Below, piece after piece: positions 18,262-25,821 of a stretch of DNA of 64,000 nucleotides (the first letter of the stretch is position 1; each line of letters opens with the position of its first letter). Below the pieces are notes generated by a model. That model was given only the letters and a program-made list of their open reading frames with translations. It was not told where the DNA came from and searched no databases. The DNA comes from Rhodospirillaceae bacterium MC! (lineage in GTDB: Bacteria; Pseudomonadota; Alphaproteobacteria; MC1). Made by a program: the position numbers and the translations under genes. The DNA lies in the NCBI GenBank assembly GCA_002632265.1, contig NQOV01000001.1, positions 103,594-167,593 of the forward strand, written 5' to 3'.

Positions 18262-18687
18262 ATGTTTGATATTGGCTTTAATGAAATGTTTGTTGTTGGT
18301 GTTGTAGTTCTTGTAATTACAGGGCCAAAGGAGATTCCTAAAGTTTTAAAAACTACCGCAAAAATCATAAGAAAAGTAAGATCTGTAAAATCAGATATCC
18401 AAACTAAAGTAGATAATTTTGTTGATATGAATGATGATTATTCTAAAGATCTAAAACAAGCGGTAGATCTGCCCCATATGAAAAAGCTCAAATCAAATCT
18501 ACAAGATCAGTTAGCAACAAACTTCAATCCCATTAAAGAACAACTCAATCATGTAAATCAGTTGGAAGAGAGTATAAAAAACACTAGCAATAATATTAAG
18601 CTTGATACCAAGAAAACTAATGAAAACAATCAAAATGATACTCAAGTTAAAGAGATGAGCAATAAGCATAATGACCAAGAATCTTAG
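18262..18687 (+). CDS. tatB: Twin-arginine translocase subunit TatB
   Basis: 141 residues: start MFDIGFNEMFVVGVVVLVI with the conserved Glu of TatB at position 8, then TGPKEIPKVLKTTAKIIRKVRS (Gly-Pro hinge and amphipathic helix) and a long hydrophilic coil rich in Asn/Lys/Asp. TatB and TatC form the signal-peptide receptor. The 3' end overlaps tatC by 17 bp, implying translational coupling. Confidence 0.92.
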   Translation: MFDIGFNEMFVVGVVVLVITGPKEIPKVLKTTAKIIRKVRSVKSDIQTKVDNFVDMNDDYSKDLKQAVDLPHMKKLKSNLQDQLATNFNPIKEQLNHVNQLEESIKNTSNNIKLDTKKTNENNQNDTQVKEMSNKHNDQES

Positions 18688-19426
18688 TAATAACCTAAAA
18701 GAAGAAACACTAATACATCATATAATTGAATTACGTCGACGTGTCATATATATTTTTCTTTTTTTTATTGTTGCCTTTGGTGTGGCTTTTTATTATCATG
18801 ATATTATCTTAGAGTTTATTTTAAGACCTCTTATAAGACAAAAGGATTTTACAGATAATAATAAAGTAATTGCCACCGCTCTTTATGAACCCTTTGTAAT
18901 TTCCATAAAATTATCGGCTTGGGTTGGCTTAATGGTAAGTATGCCAATCATTTGCTTTCAAGTGTGGTTTTTTGTTGCTCCTGGATTATATAAGAATGAG
19001 AAAATACTCTTCATACCATTTTTAATTTCCATACCCCTATTCTTTTTTGGTGGAGCTTTAATGGCTTACTTTATAGTATTCCCTAAAGCTTGGAAATTCT
19101 TCTTACACTTTCAAGAAGGTACATCAATTGAAATACAAGCACATATAGCTCAATATTTATCCTTAAGTATGTCTCTTGTGTTTGCTTTTGGTTTATGTTT
19201 TGAAATACCAGTAATTTTATTATTATTAACTAGAGTGAGAGTAATAAAAACCGAGCAACTAATAAAATGGCGTAAGTTTGCTATTGTAATTGCCTTTGTT
19301 CTATCTGCTGTTTTAACTCCACCTGATATATTTTCACAGTTATTACTGGCATTACCTTTAATTGTATTATATGAAGTAACGATTATTCTATCAAAACTAT
19401 TCGATAAATCAGCAAAGGATTTATAA
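18671..19426 (+). CDS. tatC: Twin-arginine translocase subunit TatC
   Basis: 251 residues with six hydrophobic helices. The N-terminal HHIIELRRRVIY is the TatC signature preceding helix 1, and the conserved FYHDIILEFILRPL and Phe/Glu-rich periplasmic regions (FVAPGLYKNEK) follow. It recognises the twin-arginine signal in the inner membrane. It overlaps tatB and is followed after only 2 bp by a resolvase-fold ORF, which is therefore likely co-translated. Confidence 0.95.
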   Translation: MTKNLSNNLKEETLIHHIIELRRRVIYIFLFFIVAFGVAFYYHDIILEFILRPLIRQKDFTDNNKVIATALYEPFVISIKLSAWVGLMVSMPIICFQVWFFVAPGLYKNEKILFIPFLISIPLFFFGGALMAYFIVFPKAWKFFLHFQEGTSIEIQAHIAQYLSLSMSLVFAFGLCFEIPVILLLLTRVRVIKTEQLIKWRKFAIVIAFVLSAVLTPPDIFSQLLLALPLIVLYEVTIILSKLFDKSAKDL

Positions 19427-19428
19427 TT

Positions 19429-19782
19429 ATGAAAAAATTCGTACTATATGCAAGATCATCAAATAAAGATATTAAAGAGGCAAAATTAGATTTTGCTTAT
19501 CAATTGGAACACCTAAAAAAGTATGCTCTTAAATTTGAAAAAGGCCATATTTTAGGCGAGTTCATGGAAATCGCCCCCAACGATACCTTAAACGGTAGAC
19601 CAGAATTACAAAAAGCCATAGATATGGCGAATGCCAATAATGCTATTTTGATGGTTGACCACGTCCACGTTCTAGCCCTAATGATGCGAGATCTTCTTAA
19701 GGTGCTTGATGATATTGACGATCGTTTTTATTGTTGCTATGATCTAGAAGAAGGCGACCCACCCTACGATAAAGGAGTGTGA
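19429..19782 (+). CDS. Stand-alone resolvase-fold domain protein, probably catalytically inactive
   Basis: 117 residues resembling only the N-terminal catalytic domain of serine recombinases: FVLYARSS at 4-11 matches the Y.R.S nucleophile motif, and LNGRPELQKAIDMAN (55-69) matches the family RPELQKA segment. The next motif, normally DRLGR or DRLAR, reads DHVHV at 77-81, so both Arg residues that contact the scissile phosphate are lost. No DNA-binding domain is present. The start is 2 bp after the tatC stop, so it is the last gene of the tat operon. Its final codons and stop (KGV) lie inside the left arm of a family A hairpin. Function unknown; a recombinase role is unlikely. Confidence 0.65.
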   Translation: MKKFVLYARSSNKDIKEAKLDFAYQLEHLKKYALKFEKGHILGEFMEIAPNDTLNGRPELQKAIDMANANNAILMVDHVHVLALMMRDLLKVLDDIDDRFYCCYDLEEGDPPYDKGV

Positions 19783-19880
19783 AAAAGCACTCATTCAGCG
19801 TCCTTAAGTCATACTTATGTATGGGTTATACACCCCGCATGCCTTAAGAACACTGACTAAGTACTTTTTCCCACTCCTTT
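19771..19880. repeat. Modular hairpin, family A, copy 3 (tandem array unit 1)
   Basis: Full-length copy: outer arms AAAGGAGTGTGAAAAAGCAC and GTACTTTTTCCCACTCCTTT, inner CCTTAAG/CTTAAG stem, TTATGTA and apical GGGT...ACCC. It starts inside the 3' end of the preceding ORF. Confidence 0.9.
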
Positions 19881-19992
19881 ACTTTTGAGGTTTGAAAAAG
19901 TACTCATTCAGCGTCCTTAACCGAGGCTTATGTATGGGTTATACACCCCGCCTCGCTTAAGAACACTGACTAAGTACTTTTCCCACTCCTTT
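19881..19992. repeat. Modular hairpin, family A, copy 4 (tandem array unit 2)
   Basis: Exactly 112 bp to the start of the next unit. The inner stem differs from unit 1 on both sides: CGAGGC on the left pairs with GCCTCG on the right, a paired change that keeps the stem. Confidence 0.9.
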
Positions 19993-20106
19993 ACTTTTGA
20001 GGTTTGAAAAAGTACTCATTTAGCGTCCTTAACCGAGGCTTATGTATGGGGTTATACACCCCGCATGCCTTAAGAACGCTGACTAAGTACTTTTTCTCAC
20101 TTTATT
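19993..20106. repeat. Modular hairpin, family A, copy 5 (tandem array unit 3, chimeric)
   Basis: Left half copies unit 2 (CCGAGGC) but the right half copies unit 1 (GCATGCC), so the inner stem no longer pairs. The outer stem is intact. It abuts the pth stop codon at 20102-20104. The three-unit array sits between the convergent tat operon and pth. Confidence 0.9.
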
Positions 20107-20668
20107 TTTTTCTTTCTAAGGATAACTTATTGGTGAACTTATTCGGAGTTGAGAGCATTAGATTAATGTTAGTAGAAATTAATGCTATGATTTTTTCGTT
20201 CTCTTCAAACTCTTGTTTGCTAAAGTTTGATAACACATAGGCAGATACCATATGTTTATCTCCAGGATGATCGATCCCATATCTAATACGCCAGTAGTTT
20301 TTGCCGATTTTAGCGTCGATATCACGCAAGCCATTATGCCCGCCGTGTCCTCCGCCTTGTTTGATTTTTATTTGAGAGAATGGAATATCAAGCTCGTCAT
20401 GAATCACGATTATATCTTCGGGTTTTATCTTAAAAAAAGCACAGGCAGATTGTACAGAGTTACCGCTTAAATTCATATGTGTTTGCGGTTTTAGTAAGCC
20501 GACATCTTCGCCATTTATGGAAGTTTTTGCAAATAATCCATGAAATTTTTTAGCAAAGGCGGTCGCTCCATATTGATCCGCCATATGATCGACAATCATA
20601 AAGCCAATATTATGCCTATTTTTCTGATATTTAGTTTCAGGATTTCCCAAACCAACAATTAATTTCAT
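20102..20668 (-). CDS. pth: Peptidyl-tRNA hydrolase
   Basis: Recycles peptidyl-tRNAs released from stalled ribosomes. 188 residues: MKLIVGLGNPETKYQKNRHNIGFMIVD contains the conserved Asn and catalytic His (HNIGF, near residue 19); further motifs are PQTHMNLSG, IHDELDI and GGGHGGHNGLRDI. It is the last gene of glmM-nadK-SH3-pth on the minus strand. Alphaproteobacteria usually have rplY (ctc) upstream of pth; it is absent here. Its stop codon touches the hairpin array. Confidence 0.95.
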   Translation of the reverse strand: MKLIVGLGNPETKYQKNRHNIGFMIVDHMADQYGATAFAKKFHGLFAKTSINGEDVGLLKPQTHMNLSGNSVQSACAFFKIKPEDIIVIHDELDIPFSQIKIKQGGGHGGHNGLRDIDAKIGKNYWRIRYGIDHPGDKHMVSAYVLSNFSKQEFEENEKIIALISTNINLMLSTPNKFTNKLSLERKK

Positions 20669-20691
20669 AGGATAAACTCCCTTAAATAAAG

Positions 20692-21243
20692 TTACTTAAT
20701 ACTCTCGCCTTTAAGAACGCCCCAAATACTATCACGTGTTACCCAACCTTGATACTCGCCAACAGATACTTGACACCAATCAGAATGCTTTTCACATATG
20801 TCCACATGACCAATTACTCTAGGAGCTAAACGGGCAATTACCCAAGAATTCTTAGAAGAAGTTTGATAGATATTAACATCTGCTTGATGAACAATAAAAT
20901 TTCTTACACCACGTAACATCGATGAATGAACCCAACCTGTATTTCCTTGCCAATCTTGAACCTTACGCCATACTGTTAGTTGCGAGATGATTTTCACTGG
21001 TAAACCTGATTTTAAATATACCCAAGATACAGGATATTGAAAACCTGGTCCTGTACGCATACGCACTTTATTACTACGTAAAGACGCAAATCTAGGAAGT
21101 GGTAAAACTGTTGCTTTACTAGTTTCCCTTGATCCTACCGCTTTCGCAATATTTACATTTAACAAGCCAAATATCAATATTATAAATGAAAGTAACATTG
21201 ATACTTTTGTTAATATATGAAATTTTCTCATTGTAATAATCAA
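20692..21243 (-). CDS. Exported SH3-domain protein
   Basis: 183 residues. An N-terminal hydrophobic stretch (about 10-34, ending AKA) looks like a signal peptide or anchor. The rest holds two bacterial SH3-like modules: SLRSNKVRMRTGPGFQYPV...WRKVQDWQGNTGWVHSSML, then VNIYQTSSKNSWVIARL...WCQVSVGEYQGWVTRDSIWG. This layout (SH3_4 family) is common in alphaproteobacteria as a periplasmic protein of unknown role, perhaps binding peptidoglycan. Translation could begin at either of two Met codons (residue 1 or 5); neither has a strong ribosome binding site. Confidence 0.8.
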   Translation of the reverse strand: MIITMRKFHILTKVSMLLSFIILIFGLLNVNIAKAVGSRETSKATVLPLPRFASLRSNKVRMRTGPGFQYPVSWVYLKSGLPVKIISQLTVWRKVQDWQGNTGWVHSSMLRGVRNFIVHQADVNIYQTSSKNSWVIARLAPRVIGHVDICEKHSDWCQVSVGEYQGWVTRDSIWGVLKGESIK

Positions 21244-21320
21244 TTTTCATCATAGGTTTATATATGTACTATAAATATAACATTAATTTCTTAATATTTT
21301 ATAAATAATTAAGCAAACTA

Positions 21321-22103
21321 TTAACTAAACATATAATTTAATATTCGCTCCGAAAGAGAATGATTCTCATCATAAAGTAATGGGACTTTTATGGTAGTAC
21401 TTTTATGGATGTTAACTTTTTTTACATTCATAGTAGATTTATAATCTGCCGATAAAGATACAGGGCGTTTATCATGATCTAAGACTTCAATATCAATATT
21501 AAGAGTATCAGGAACAACCGCACCACGCCAGTTTTTAGGTGTGTAATTGTTTAAGGGGGTAATGGCTAAAAGTCGGCTATCGAATGGAATGATAGAGCCA
21601 CCTGCCGAATAGTTATAAGCGGTACTACCTGCAGGAGTGGCCACCAAGACGCCATCGCCTACCAATACCGCAATGCGTTCTGTGCCGTCAACTTTAATAT
21701 TTAAGTGAGCAGACTGTCCAGAACTTCTAAACATGGAAACTTCATTGATAGCGAAAAAATTATTGGTATCGCCATGAACATCAGTAACATAAGTATGCAA
21801 AGGAGCAAAATCAAACATATTAGATGTTTGAATTCTTTCAAGCAATCCCTCTACCCTATAGGAATTCATCAGAAAGCCGACAGATCCCCTATTCATTCCA
21901 AAAATAGGCATGTCTTTTATTTTATGATCTAAATTTTTATGGATGGTTTCTATCATAAAACCATCGCCACCTAAAGGGACTAAGGTAAGAGCGTCTTCCA
22001 TGGGAGTTTGTCCGTAATGATCAATTAGGTCATTACAGGCTTGTACGGCCTCATCAGATTGAGAAGATACAAAATGGAATAATGGTTCACTAGGTTCTAT
22101 CAT
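21321..22103 (-). CDS. nadK: NAD kinase
   Basis: Makes NADP from NAD and ATP. 260 residues: the GGDG motif at residues 45-48 (LVPLGGDGFMI), then GMNRGSVGFLMN with the conserved NxGxxGFL, VLVGDGVLVATPAGSTAYNYSAGG containing the second conserved block, and ITPLNNYTPKNWR. Length is typical of the short alphaproteobacterial form. The start is 2 bp from the glmM stop, so it is translationally coupled to glmM. Confidence 0.93.
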   Translation of the reverse strand: MIEPSEPLFHFVSSQSDEAVQACNDLIDHYGQTPMEDALTLVPLGGDGFMIETIHKNLDHKIKDMPIFGMNRGSVGFLMNSYRVEGLLERIQTSNMFDFAPLHTYVTDVHGDTNNFFAINEVSMFRSSGQSAHLNIKVDGTERIAVLVGDGVLVATPAGSTAYNYSAGGSIIPFDSRLLAITPLNNYTPKNWRGAVVPDTLNIDIEVLDHDKRPVSLSADYKSTMNVKKVNIHKSTTIKVPLLYDENHSLSERILNYMFS

Positions 22104-22105
22104 AA

Positions 22106-23452
22106 TTATTGCATTTCATCAAAGGCTTGTTCAATTAGATCTTGATACTTTGCTACATCGTGCTTTTTTTCTGCTTCTATCATAATACGTAACACTGGTT
22201 CGGTGCCTGATTTTCTAACCAATACACGCCCTTTTCCCTCTAGCTCGATTGTTACTCGTGCTAAGACTTCCTTAAACTTATCATTTTCCAAAGGATTACT
22301 TAAACCGTATCTTAAATTACGTAATTCTTGCGGTAATGGAGTGAAAATATCGAAGAAATCCGAGGCTTTTTTTCCTGAATCACTTAAAGCTCCTAGAATT
22401 TGCAATCCTGCTATTAAGCCGTCGCCTGTTGTTGTTATATCTGTCATGATTATATGTCCAGATTGTTCGCCACCTAGATTATAGCCATTTTCTCGCATGT
22501 GTGAAACAACATAGCGATCTCCCACATCAGTGCGTATTAAGTGGATACCTTGGCTTTCAAGCCATCTTTCCAAGCCCATATTCGACATGACTGTAGCCAC
22601 AACGCCATTTTCTTTTAACTTACCTTTAGCATGTAAATGTTTGGCAATTACACCGATGATTTTATCGCCGTCAACAATCTTGCCATTTTCATCGCAGACG
22701 ATTAAACGGTCCGCATCGCCATCCAAGGCCAAGCCTATATCTGCCCCATAGCGTTTTACTTTTTCGCTCATAACTTCTGGAGATGTGCTACCACAACCAC
22801 GGTTAATATTAAAGCCGTCAGGCTCATTACCGATGACAATGACTTCCGCTCCTAGCTCTTGTAATATTAACGGAGCAACCAAATATCCTGCACCATGGGA
22901 ACAATCTAAAACTATTTTAAAGTTTTCTAATGTTCGTGCTTCACTTCTAAAGGTTGCTTTTGCTACTTCTATATAACGCCCTTTAGCGTCGTCAATTCGT
23001 TTAGCTCTGCCTAGTTCTGACGCAGGAACAAGATCTAAAGATAAATCAGGATTAGCAATTTCTTGTTCAATTTGAAGTTCTACAGCGTCCTTAAGTTTAA
23101 AGCCGTTCGGGCCGAATAGTTTTATGCCGTTATCTTCATATAAATTGTGAGATGCGGAAATCATAACCCCTAAATCACAACGCATGGATTTAGTTAGATA
23201 TCCCACCGCAGGAGTTGGCAAAGGTCCAAGTAAAATCACATCCATACCCATGGATGTAAACCCTGCCGTTAAAGCAGGCTCTAACATATAGCCCGATAAT
23301 CTTGTATCTTTTGCGATGATAACCTTATGGCGATGAGTTCCAGTTTTAAATATTTTACCGCATGCCATACCAACACGCATGGCTATTTCCGCAGTCATTG
23401 GATGTTTATTGCTTAATCCACGAATTCCGTCTGTTCCAAATAAAGTACGCAT
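22106..23452 (-). CDS. glmM: Phosphoglucosamine mutase
   Basis: Converts glucosamine-6-phosphate to glucosamine-1-phosphate for UDP-GlcNAc (peptidoglycan and LPS). 448 residues: GTDGIRG at the N-terminus, the phospho-serine loop MISASHNLYEDNG with S101, the metal-binding DGDADR, GEQSGHI and the phosphate-binding RKSGTEPVLRIM. In many alphaproteobacteria glmM follows folP or ftsH; here it heads glmM-nadK-SH3-pth. A degenerate family A hairpin lies upstream. Confidence 0.96.
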   Translation of the reverse strand: MRTLFGTDGIRGLSNKHPMTAEIAMRVGMACGKIFKTGTHRHKVIIAKDTRLSGYMLEPALTAGFTSMGMDVILLGPLPTPAVGYLTKSMRCDLGVMISASHNLYEDNGIKLFGPNGFKLKDAVELQIEQEIANPDLSLDLVPASELGRAKRIDDAKGRYIEVAKATFRSEARTLENFKIVLDCSHGAGYLVAPLILQELGAEVIVIGNEPDGFNINRGCGSTSPEVMSEKVKRYGADIGLALDGDADRLIVCDENGKIVDGDKIIGVIAKHLHAKGKLKENGVVATVMSNMGLERWLESQGIHLIRTDVGDRYVVSHMRENGYNLGGEQSGHIIMTDITTTGDGLIAGLQILGALSDSGKKASDFFDIFTPLPQELRNLRYGLSNPLENDKFKEVLARVTIELEGKGRVLVRKSGTEPVLRIMIEAEKKHDVAKYQDLIEQAFDEMQ

Positions 23453-23480
23453 AAATCCCTCTCCTTTATCTCAATATATA

Positions 23481-23535
23481 AAAGGAGCTTGAAAAAGTAT
23501 TCATGTTAGGTCCTTAAGCACTTTTCCCACCCCTT
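23481..23535. repeat. Modular hairpin, family A, short copy 6
   Basis: Outer arms AAAAGGAGCTTGAAAAAGTA and GCACTTTTCCCACCCCTTA with a shortened interior that still has GGTCCTTAAG. It lies 30 bp upstream of glmM (minus) and downstream of nothing on plus. Confidence 0.75.
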
Positions 23536-23574
23536 ATATACAGGATAATAACAAAAATAAATCATAAAAGCAAG

Positions 23575-23636
23575 GATAAAAACAAAGCCTAACAAACCCC
23601 ATGACTAATCTAATAATCATGGGGTTTGTTAGGCTT
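23575..23636 (-). terminator. Terminator of the flg operon
   Basis: Perfect 20-bp inverted repeat (23585-23604 and 23617-23636) with a 12-base loop, 25 bp past the flgL stop. The minus strand continues into a T-rich segment (TTGTTTTTATCC). Confidence 0.85.
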
Positions 23637-23661
23637 AAGAAAAGTTATGAGAAATAAATTA

Positions 23662-25767
23662 TTAGCTCATGTATTTCAACAATGACATGCCTTGTAATTT
23701 ACCGATCATAGCATAGCTTGCTTGTTGCATTTGATACAGTGATTTATATTCCATAGCGGCTTTGGTTTGATCAACTTGAGTAATACCTTCGATTTCACTT
23801 TCTAAAGCGTCGCCTCTATCTTGTAACATAGACATATTAGTTTTTACAGATGATGAAACAAAGCCAGAGAAATAACCAGCGTCGGCAATAGTGGCAGGAT
23901 CTTCATAACCATATGGCGATTTTTGCCCTGCTACTGATGATCTATCTAAGGCACTTTGTAGTAAGTAAGTGGCATTTTTTAAACGTTCTGGATGATGTTT
24001 TAAATCTCCTTGAGCGATAATTCCTAAAGCTCGGATAGTTTTTTCAAAAGGAGCATATGTGGCATTAATACTTTGAGTAACATTACGAGTATCTGATAAA
24101 TGGTAGGTAACTTCTTGGTTGTTTCCTTGATAGTATCCACTACTTTCTACTGTAATTGATGCTCTGTTTGATGTTACAGTCCCACCACCTAAAGTCTTAG
24201 GAGCAACGTTATAACCATCGGCAAAGGTAATTGTTGAGCCATCGCCTGATACTGATTTCACAACTAATTTTTGCCCGTCAATGGTTAATTCTGTACCGTC
24301 TGAAATAGGATCTCCGTTATCTAGTAGGAATGTACCTGGTTTAGCTGACGCACTATCATTTCTAGATCCATTGTCAAATAATGTTAATGGATTGCTAGGA
24401 GTTAAGACATGATTAAAATAAGGATGAGCAGGGCTACCGCTATCTTGTAGGGTTTTTTGTTCTACAGTCATGGTTAAACCGTCTGGCGATATGCCTGTAA
24501 TAGCTTTATTACCGTTATTGTTAAGAGATCCTGAAACGTTAACAATATCACCTACGTGCATTTCGGCAAAGGAGCTTTTTTCATGAACTACAAGCGAGTG
24601 AGGAAGTGATGGTCCATTTACATCAGCAACACTTTTAGAAGAAGAGAAAGTTGCGGTTTTACCATCGGCACTAACACCGCTTAAAGTTATGGTTTGCCCG
24701 TTTACTGTCATGGTAGTACCATCACTTAATGGATTACCTTTTGAATCAGTGAAGAAATTCATAGGTGCGGTTGCTTTATGATTTAGATTATCGAATTGTA
24801 AGTTTTCACCTGCTCGTAAAGTTTTATCGTCATCTTTTGGAGCTGGCAAGTGGATTACGCCGTCTTCTGGATTACCAATAAGTGGTACAGTATTATTCTT
24901 AGGGCTAAATGAAACACCGTTATATGTTTCTGCATGTTCGTGTAATTCATCATCTTCACTTTTAAAGGTTACAGGAGTAGCCGAATTTTCCGCCACTGTT
25001 TCTTCTGTTTTTAAGAAGATAGAGTTTGCTTTAGGACCGATATGGTCAATTGTGTATAATTTATCATTACCGCCTGATCCTTTTAAACGGATAGTTTGCC
25101 CTGATTGGAAATTGGCAAATTTCCCTAAACCTGTAGTATCGATAATGCTATCTAAACCATTGGGATCGTGTTTCATTTCTGCCCAACTACCATTATTACG
25201 TGAGGTAATTGCCATAGATGAAGTATTACCCAGTGCAGTTGTGGGATAGGTTGTGTTTCTACCGTCATATAAGCGTTGGAAGTCTTTTATGCTATCGCCT
25301 AAATCTAATTTTACAGGATTATCAGTGGTATTCGTACCACCCAAGTTTAAACCAACAACAGAAGATTGATTGATGTACATTTCCATACTACCCAAACTAT
25401 TCCACGCCATTTCTTGGAGTGCTTGAACTTCGGTAGCATTATTTACACCATTACTTTCGCCCACTTGTGATAACATGTTAATCATATCAGTAATAGTATC
25501 ATGAATATTTTCTGTGGCAGTACCGAAAAATTGATTTTTAGATTTAATCTCTTTGTTTTGATCCACATAGTTATTGGAAAACTTCCATTGTTGTTGTAAG
25601 CTTAATAAATGACCGATGTGAGTATGAAGACCTGTGTAGGTATCTGATTTGCTACCTGTGGTAGCCTGTTTGTAAGATTGATCCACGGCAACTTTGTTGC
25701 TCATTAAACGATTAGCCATTCCTGTTGCAAAAGGGTGATCTGCCACACGGCGAGTAGTAGATATCAT
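23662..25767 (-). CDS. flgL: Flagellar hook-filament junction protein FlgL, expanded
   Basis: The N-terminal about 130 residues and the C-terminal about 130 residues are long helical, low-Cys, flagellin-like domains (start MISTTRRVADHPFATGMANRLMS-like in pattern; end MEYKSLYQMQQASYAMIGKLQ), as in FlgL/flagellins. The gene position right after flgK supports FlgL (HAP3) rather than flagellin. At 701 residues it is about twice the usual 300-400. The extra middle part is Gly/Thr/Asn-rich and contains a duplicated block: residues about 336-376 (NPLSDGTTMTVNGQTITLSG) and about 479-519 (DPISDGTELTIDGQKLVVKS). No Cys and no export signal sequence, as expected of a type III flagellar substrate. Confidence 0.8.
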   Translation of the reverse strand: MISTTRRVADHPFATGMANRLMSNKVAVDQSYKQATTGSKSDTYTGLHTHIGHLLSLQQQWKFSNNYVDQNKEIKSKNQFFGTATENIHDTITDMINMLSQVGESNGVNNATEVQALQEMAWNSLGSMEMYINQSSVVGLNLGGTNTTDNPVKLDLGDSIKDFQRLYDGRNTTYPTTALGNTSSMAITSRNNGSWAEMKHDPNGLDSIIDTTGLGKFANFQSGQTIRLKGSGGNDKLYTIDHIGPKANSIFLKTEETVAENSATPVTFKSEDDELHEHAETYNGVSFSPKNNTVPLIGNPEDGVIHLPAPKDDDKTLRAGENLQFDNLNHKATAPMNFFTDSKGNPLSDGTTMTVNGQTITLSGVSADGKTATFSSSKSVADVNGPSLPHSLVVHEKSSFAEMHVGDIVNVSGSLNNNGNKAITGISPDGLTMTVEQKTLQDSGSPAHPYFNHVLTPSNPLTLFDNGSRNDSASAKPGTFLLDNGDPISDGTELTIDGQKLVVKSVSGDGSTITFADGYNVAPKTLGGGTVTSNRASITVESSGYYQGNNQEVTYHLSDTRNVTQSINATYAPFEKTIRALGIIAQGDLKHHPERLKNATYLLQSALDRSSVAGQKSPYGYEDPATIADAGYFSGFVSSSVKTNMSMLQDRGDALESEIEGITQVDQTKAAMEYKSLYQMQQASYAMIGKLQGMSLLKYMS

Positions 25768-25821
25768 AATAAAATTCTCCTAAAATAATTTGTAATAAAA
25801 TAAAAATATTGTTTTAAATTC

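Noticed and set aside
19429..19782. Mobile element or active recombinase
   Set aside because: No DNA-binding domain, no terminal repeats, catalytic arginines missing, and tight coupling to tatC.
19771..20106. CRISPR array
   Set aside because: Three units of 112 bp abut with no unique spacers, and each unit is itself a long hairpin.
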